Assembly (NCBI GenBank): GCA_016199425.1
Contig: JACQGT010000425.1
Coordinates: forward strand, 1-8,766
Length of the DNA: 8,766 nucleotides
Source: Chloroflexota bacterium
Lineage (GTDB): Bacteria > Chloroflexota > Anaerolineae > Caldilineales > Caldilineaceae
Direction: 5' to 3'
Shown: in pieces, positions 6,235-8,766 of the stretch
Layout: each line of letters opens with the position of its first letter
Position numbering within the stretch: position 1 is the first letter of the stretch
The notes under the pieces: model-generated
Told to the model about the DNA's origin: nothing
The model's database searches: none
The model's input: the letters and a program-made list of their open reading frames with translations, nothing else
Position numbers and translations under genes: made by a program

Positions 6235-7470
6235 ATGAAGCGTTTACTGATTTTGGGAGCTGGGACGGCAGGCACAATGGTTGCCAACCGGCTTGCCAAC
6301 GAACTGGACCGGGATGAATGGCAGATTACGATTGTGGATCAGGAGGAGACCCACTACTATCAGCCGGGATTTCTCTTTATCCCCTTTGGCATCTACGACA
6401 AAAAGGATGTGATCAAACCCCGGCGGGATTTTCTGCCGTCCCAGGTGCAGATGATTCTTTCGCCTATCGAACTGATCGAGCCGGAGAAAAATCAGGTGGT
6501 GTTGGCAAAGGATGGCCGGATTTTGGCCTACGACTATCTGATCGTAGCCACCGGTTCCCACGTTGTGCCAGCAGAGACGCCGGGGTTGTTGGGCGTTGAG
6601 TGGCGCAAATCGATCTTCGATTTCTACACCATCGACGGCGCGCTGGCCCTGCAAAAATTCCTGCGTACCTGGGAAGGCGGGCGGCTGGTTCTCAACATTG
6701 CCGAAATGCCCATCAAATGCCCGGTGGCACCTCTGGAATTTCTCTTCCTGGCCGACTGGTATTTCCACGAGCGGGGGATGCGGGACAAAGTGGAGTTGGT
6801 GCTGGCGACGCCTCTGCCCGGCGCATTTACAAAGCCCAAAGCCGCGGCCCTGCTCGGCGATATACTGCTGGAGAAGGGTATCGCCGTCGAGACCGAATTC
6901 AACATTGAGCGGGTGGAGCCAGAAGAGAGGGCCATCTATTCCTACGACGAGCGGCGCATTGCCTACGATCTGCTGGTTTCGGTCCCGGTGAATATGGGGG
7001 CAGAGGTGATCGAGCGTTCCGGGATAGGCGACGATCTGAATTTCATCCCCACGGAGAGGCATACGCTGAAGGCGAAGAAGTACGATAACGTTTTTGTGCT
7101 GGGCGATGCGACGGACCTGCCCAGCTCCAAAGCCGGTTCTGTGGCCCATTTTCAGGTGGACGGCTTCATCGAGAATTTTATTCGTTACACCGAAGGACTC
7201 GAACTGAAAGAGCTTTTCGACGGCCACGCCAACTGCTACATCGAATCGGGCTTTGGCAAAGGTTTTCTCATCGATTTCAACTACGACGTGGAGCCCCTGC
7301 CCGGCCACTTCCCCCTGCCCGGTTTTGGCCCCTTCTCTCTGTTGAAGGAGTCGCGCATGAACCACTGGGGCAAAGTGATGTTCCGTTGGATGTATTGGCA
7401 CATTCTGCTCAAGGGCAAAGAGTTGCCGATTCCTGCCCAATTGAGCCTGGCCGGCAAATACACGAATTAG
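6235..7470 (+). CDS. SQR-like FAD/NAD(P)-type oxidoreductase (sulfide:quinone oxidoreductase family)
   Basis: A 411-residue flavoprotein of the SQR/two-dinucleotide-binding-domain family, expected to oxidise a sulfide or sulfane-sulfur substrate and pass electrons to quinone at the inner face of the membrane. ILGAGTAG (6-13) is the FAD-binding GxGxxG with E/D partner VDQEE (34-38). VATGSHVVP (104-112) is the ATG motif, and VFVLGDATDLPSSKAG (286-301) is the second FAD motif. The protein has only two cysteines, C162 (PIKCPVAPLE) and C334 (NCYIESG), matching the two catalytic SQR cysteines. The third, more N-terminal SQR cysteine is absent. The C-terminal HWGKVMFRWMYWHILLKG (377-394) is amphipathic and aromatic, suited to peripheral membrane binding. 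ATG 6235 is chosen because AAAGGAG (6223-6229) sits 5 bases before it; an in-frame ATG at 6193 has no such site. DUF1641 starts 10 bases after the stop. Confidence 0.88.
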   Translation: MKRLLILGAGTAGTMVANRLANELDRDEWQITIVDQEETHYYQPGFLFIPFGIYDKKDVIKPRRDFLPSQVQMILSPIELIEPEKNQVVLAKDGRILAYDYLIVATGSHVVPAETPGLLGVEWRKSIFDFYTIDGALALQKFLRTWEGGRLVLNIAEMPIKCPVAPLEFLFLADWYFHERGMRDKVELVLATPLPGAFTKPKAAALLGDILLEKGIAVETEFNIERVEPEERAIYSYDERRIAYDLLVSVPVNMGAEVIERSGIGDDLNFIPTERHTLKAKKYDNVFVLGDATDLPSSKAGSVAHFQVDGFIENFIRYTEGLELKELFDGHANCYIESGFGKGFLIDFNYDVEPLPGHFPLPGFGPFSLLKESRMNHWGKVMFRWMYWHILLKGKELPIPAQLSLAGKYTN

Positions 7471-7480
7471 GAGGGGTTCG

Positions 7481-8254
7481 ATGACATTGGCAATGCGTGA
7501 CCCCGTGCTGGAGCGGTGTCCTGAGCCTGTCGAAGGGATGGCAGCGCATTCTGCACAGGAATCTGAGTTGGCCGCGGTCAACCGCAAGCTGGACCAGTTG
7601 ACGGCCCAGGTGGCTTTTCTGGCTGAGGAGGCCGAAACCGCTCGCCGTCAGCGGGTGATGTGGACCGATTTGCAGGAGGAGCTGTCGCCGATTGTGCGCG
7701 ACCTGTACGATGTCGCGGAAGAAGAGATGGTTTCTTTACGGCCCCACGTGGAACTGGACGATCTGCTCTTTTTTGTACGCCGCCTGGCCCGCAATGTGCG
7801 CACCTTCAACGAGATGTTGGATCAGTTGGAGAGCGCCAAAGATTTTCTGGCCGACGCTGCGCCCCTGACCAGAGAGATGATCGACGAAGTGACCGCACAG
7901 ATGGATCAAATGGAGCAGAAGGGCTACTTTGGCTTTCTGCGCCAGGGGATGTACGTGACGGATCAGATTGTCACTTCGTTCAGCGAAGAGGATGTGCGCC
8001 AACTGGGCGACAATATCGTGCTGATTCTGAATACAGTGAAAGCGCTGACTCAGCCGGAAATGATGAATCTGGCGAACAACCTGACCAGCGCATTCGAGGA
8101 GGTGGAAGGCCACGCCGACGAATTGCCCACATCGCTCTTTGGTCTGCTCGGCCAGATGCGCGACCCGGAAGTGCGCCGGGGGCTGGCCGTGACAATGGAA
8201 GTTCTGAAGGTGATTTCCAAGCAGCGGCCTGCTGCTGGCAATGGAACGCATTGA
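7481..8254 (+). CDS. DUF1641 family protein, partner of the SQR-like flavoprotein
   Basis: A 257-residue protein with a C-terminal DUF1641 domain: RQLGDNIVLILNTVKALTQPEMMNL (173-197) and SLFGLLGQMRDPEVRRGLAVTMEVLK (218-243) are typical. Residues 28-62 form a probable coiled coil (ELAAVNRKLDQLTAQVAFLAEEAE). The rest is helical with no membrane span or signal peptide and a single cysteine (C13). The family has no established biochemical role but is repeatedly found beside SQR-like or NAD(P)/FAD oxidoreductases, so a structural or regulatory subunit is a reasonable inference. The ribosome site AGGAGG (7469-7474) overlaps the stop of the preceding gene, indicating coupled translation. Residues 13-19 (CPEPVEG) come from a genomic repeat read in frame, so the first 20 or so residues are probably not ancestral. 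M20 (ATG 7538) is a weaker alternative start. Confidence 0.87.
   Translation: MTLAMRDPVLERCPEPVEGMAAHSAQESELAAVNRKLDQLTAQVAFLAEEAETARRQRVMWTDLQEELSPIVRDLYDVAEEEMVSLRPHVELDDLLFFVRRLARNVRTFNEMLDQLESAKDFLADAAPLTREMIDEVTAQMDQMEQKGYFGFLRQGMYVTDQIVTSFSEEDVRQLGDNIVLILNTVKALTQPEMMNLANNLTSAFEEVEGHADELPTSLFGLLGQMRDPEVRRGLAVTMEVLKVISKQRPAAGNGTH
7517..7537 (+). repeat. Dispersed repeat of the CCTGAGCCTGTCGAAGG type within a coding sequence
   Basis: The sequence TGTCCTGAGCCTGTCGAAGG, followed by G, matches a very common short interspersed repeat that I know from many Chloroflexota and metagenome-assembled genomes. In this frame it encodes PEPVEG. It has weak dyad symmetry (CCTGAG and CGAAGG ends). Only one copy is present in this window. 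Confidence 0.75.
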
Positions 8255-8266
8255 TGAAGAAGTGAG

Positions 8267-8323
8267 CAGTAAACAGTTATCAGTTGCGCACTCCGTCACT
8301 GACCAACTGATAACTGTTTACTG
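8267..8323. repeat. Perfect 19-bp inverted repeat made of 7-bp units
   Basis: The left arm CAGTAAACAGTTATCAGTT (8267-8285) is exactly complementary to the right arm AACTGATAACTGTTTACTG (8305-8323), around a 19-base loop. Each arm is heptameric: CAGTAAA, CAGTTAT, CAGTTGC on the left. On the right, units continue past the palindrome as AACTGAT, AACTGTT, TACTGAT, GACCGAT (8305-8332). It lies in the 111-bp gap between the DUF1641 and TusE-like genes. The stem is A+T rich with no T tract, so it is a poor terminator, but the RNA stem could affect mRNA stability or relative expression of the last gene. Confidence 0.92.
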
Positions 8324-8365
8324 ATGACCGATAACTCAACGATTGAGGGAGAAAGGGAACAACCA

Positions 8366-8674
8366 ATGACTGTCGCAACCCTGCACGTCGCATTCGACGC
8401 CGAAGGCTTTATGACCAATCCAAAGGAGTGGACGAAAGAGATCGCGGCTTTCCTGGCCGAAGAGGAGGGCCTCGTCCCTCTGACCGACCGCCACTGGGTT
8501 GTCATCGATTTTGTGCGGGATGAATTTGGCAAGAGCGGTGAATCGCCCACCCTGCGTACAATCACGAAGAAGTCCGGCGTGGACACGAAAGAACTCTACG
8601 CCCTCTTCCCCAAAGGCCCGGCCAAGAAGGTGGCGCGGTTGGCAGGATTGGGCAAGCCGAAGGGGTGTATTTAG
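8366..8674 (+). CDS. tusE: TusE/DsrC-family sulfur carrier protein
   Basis: A 102-residue protein, usual length for TusE/DsrC (about 105-110). Family features are DAEGFMTNPKEWTKEIAAFLAEEEG (11-35), LTDRHWVVIDFVRDEF (39-54), PTLRTITKKSG (61-71) and the C-terminal arm AGLGKPKGCI (93-102). The penultimate C101 is the conserved sulfur-carrying cysteine and the only Cys in the protein. The second DsrC cysteine, expected 11 residues earlier in the C-x10-C pattern, is A90, so the protein is TusE-like and cannot form the DsrC intramolecular disulfide/trisulfide. ATG 8366 is chosen because purine-rich AGGGAGAAAGGG (8346-8357) precedes it; the ATG at 8324 sits in the inverted repeat. In context it is likely the sulfur-accepting or donating partner of the SQR-like flavoprotein, rather than a tRNA 2-thiolation protein, but the latter is not excluded. 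Confidence 0.9.
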   Translation: MTVATLHVAFDAEGFMTNPKEWTKEIAAFLAEEEGLVPLTDRHWVVIDFVRDEFGKSGESPTLRTITKKSGVDTKELYALFPKGPAKKVARLAGLGKPKGCI

Positions 8675-8694
8675 ATATTTGATATTGGATATTA
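8674..8694. repeat. 7-bp tandem repeat GATATTN
   Basis: Three units, GATATTT, GATATTG and GATATTA, begin at the last base of the TusE-like stop codon. No terminator hairpin with a T tract is visible after the operon within the window. Confidence 0.75.
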
Positions 8695-8736
8695 GGTTGA
8701 GCGTCATTTTACCCTATTGGGTGACCGACGAAATAC

Positions 8737-8764
8737 CCAATCGCTAATCTCCAATCTCTAATCG
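8737..8764. repeat. 7-bp tandem repeat CYAATCK
   Basis: Four units, CCAATCG, CTAATCT, CCAATCT and CTAATCG, run to the window edge. On the opposite strand they read as GATTAG/GATTGG units, similar in character to the GATATTN array 43 bp upstream, giving a loosely facing pair. The array may continue beyond the window. Confidence 0.75.
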
Positions 8765-8766
8765 CC

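Noticed and set aside
6244..7587. Long open frame on the minus strand opposite the SQR-like gene
   Set aside because: It mirrors the codon pattern of a clearly conserved + strand gene and its translation shows no recognisable domain.
8324..8365. Upstream ATG at 8324 as start of the TusE-like protein
   Set aside because: It lies at the edge of the inverted repeat, lacks a ribosome site, and the added residues do not match the family N-terminus.
8705..8740. ACCCTATTGGGT as an operator site
   Set aside because: The dyad is only 4 bp per arm and lies in repeat-rich tail sequence with no gene following in the window.
8267..8764. CRISPR-like array in the repeat-rich tail
   Set aside because: Units are 7 bp and directly abutting, with no unique spacers of 30-40 bp and no cas genes.

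Overview
The window (about 60% G+C by eye) looks like chromosomal DNA from a large-genome, filamentous-type bacterium. Chloroflexota (Anaerolineae/Caldilineae-like) is the best guess. The reasons are the mix of gene families (bacterial GH3, an SQR-like flavoprotein paired with DUF1641, and TusE) and the short-period repeats between and inside genes. This is an inference from protein families and repeat style. There is no rRNA, tRNA or marker gene, and I see no phage, transposase or CRISPR signal.

Layout. (1) Bases 1-3413, + strand: the 3' part of a class V, PLP-dependent aminotransferase/kynureninase-fold enzyme, a Nudix hydrolase, and a GH3-family acyl-adenylating protein. A long 7-bp-period hairpin separates the first two genes. 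(2) Bases 3435-3739, + strand: a near-consensus sigma70 promoter placed so that its transcript would begin almost on the ATG of a short ORF that looks truncated. (3) Bases 3749-3784: a strong hairpin terminator shared by converging genes. (4) Bases 3786-5952, - strand: a two-gene operon with a conserved protein of unknown function (first) and a medium-chain dehydrogenase. (5) Bases 5953-6234: divergent control region. (6) Bases 6235-8674, + strand: a probable sulfur operon with an SQR-like FAD oxidoreductase, a DUF1641 protein and a TusE/DsrC-like sulfur carrier. (7) Bases 8675-8766: intergenic tail made largely of heptameric repeats.

The sulfur operon is the most coherent system. The flavoprotein contains only two cysteines, and they match the two catalytic cysteines of sulfide:quinone oxidoreductases. 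DUF1641 is a known genomic companion of such flavoproteins. The TusE-like protein keeps only the penultimate C-terminal cysteine. Together they suggest oxidation or transfer of sulfane sulfur between a carrier protein and the membrane quinone pool. The direction and substrate cannot be read from sequence.

The most unusual structural signal is non-coding. At least four loci carry different sequences that share a strict 7-bp period. Two are arranged as inverted pairs forming long hairpins, one forms a facing pair of arrays, and one lies inside the GH3 coding sequence. A separate repeat of the CCTGAGCCTGTCGAAGG type is read through in frame near the start of the DUF1641 gene.
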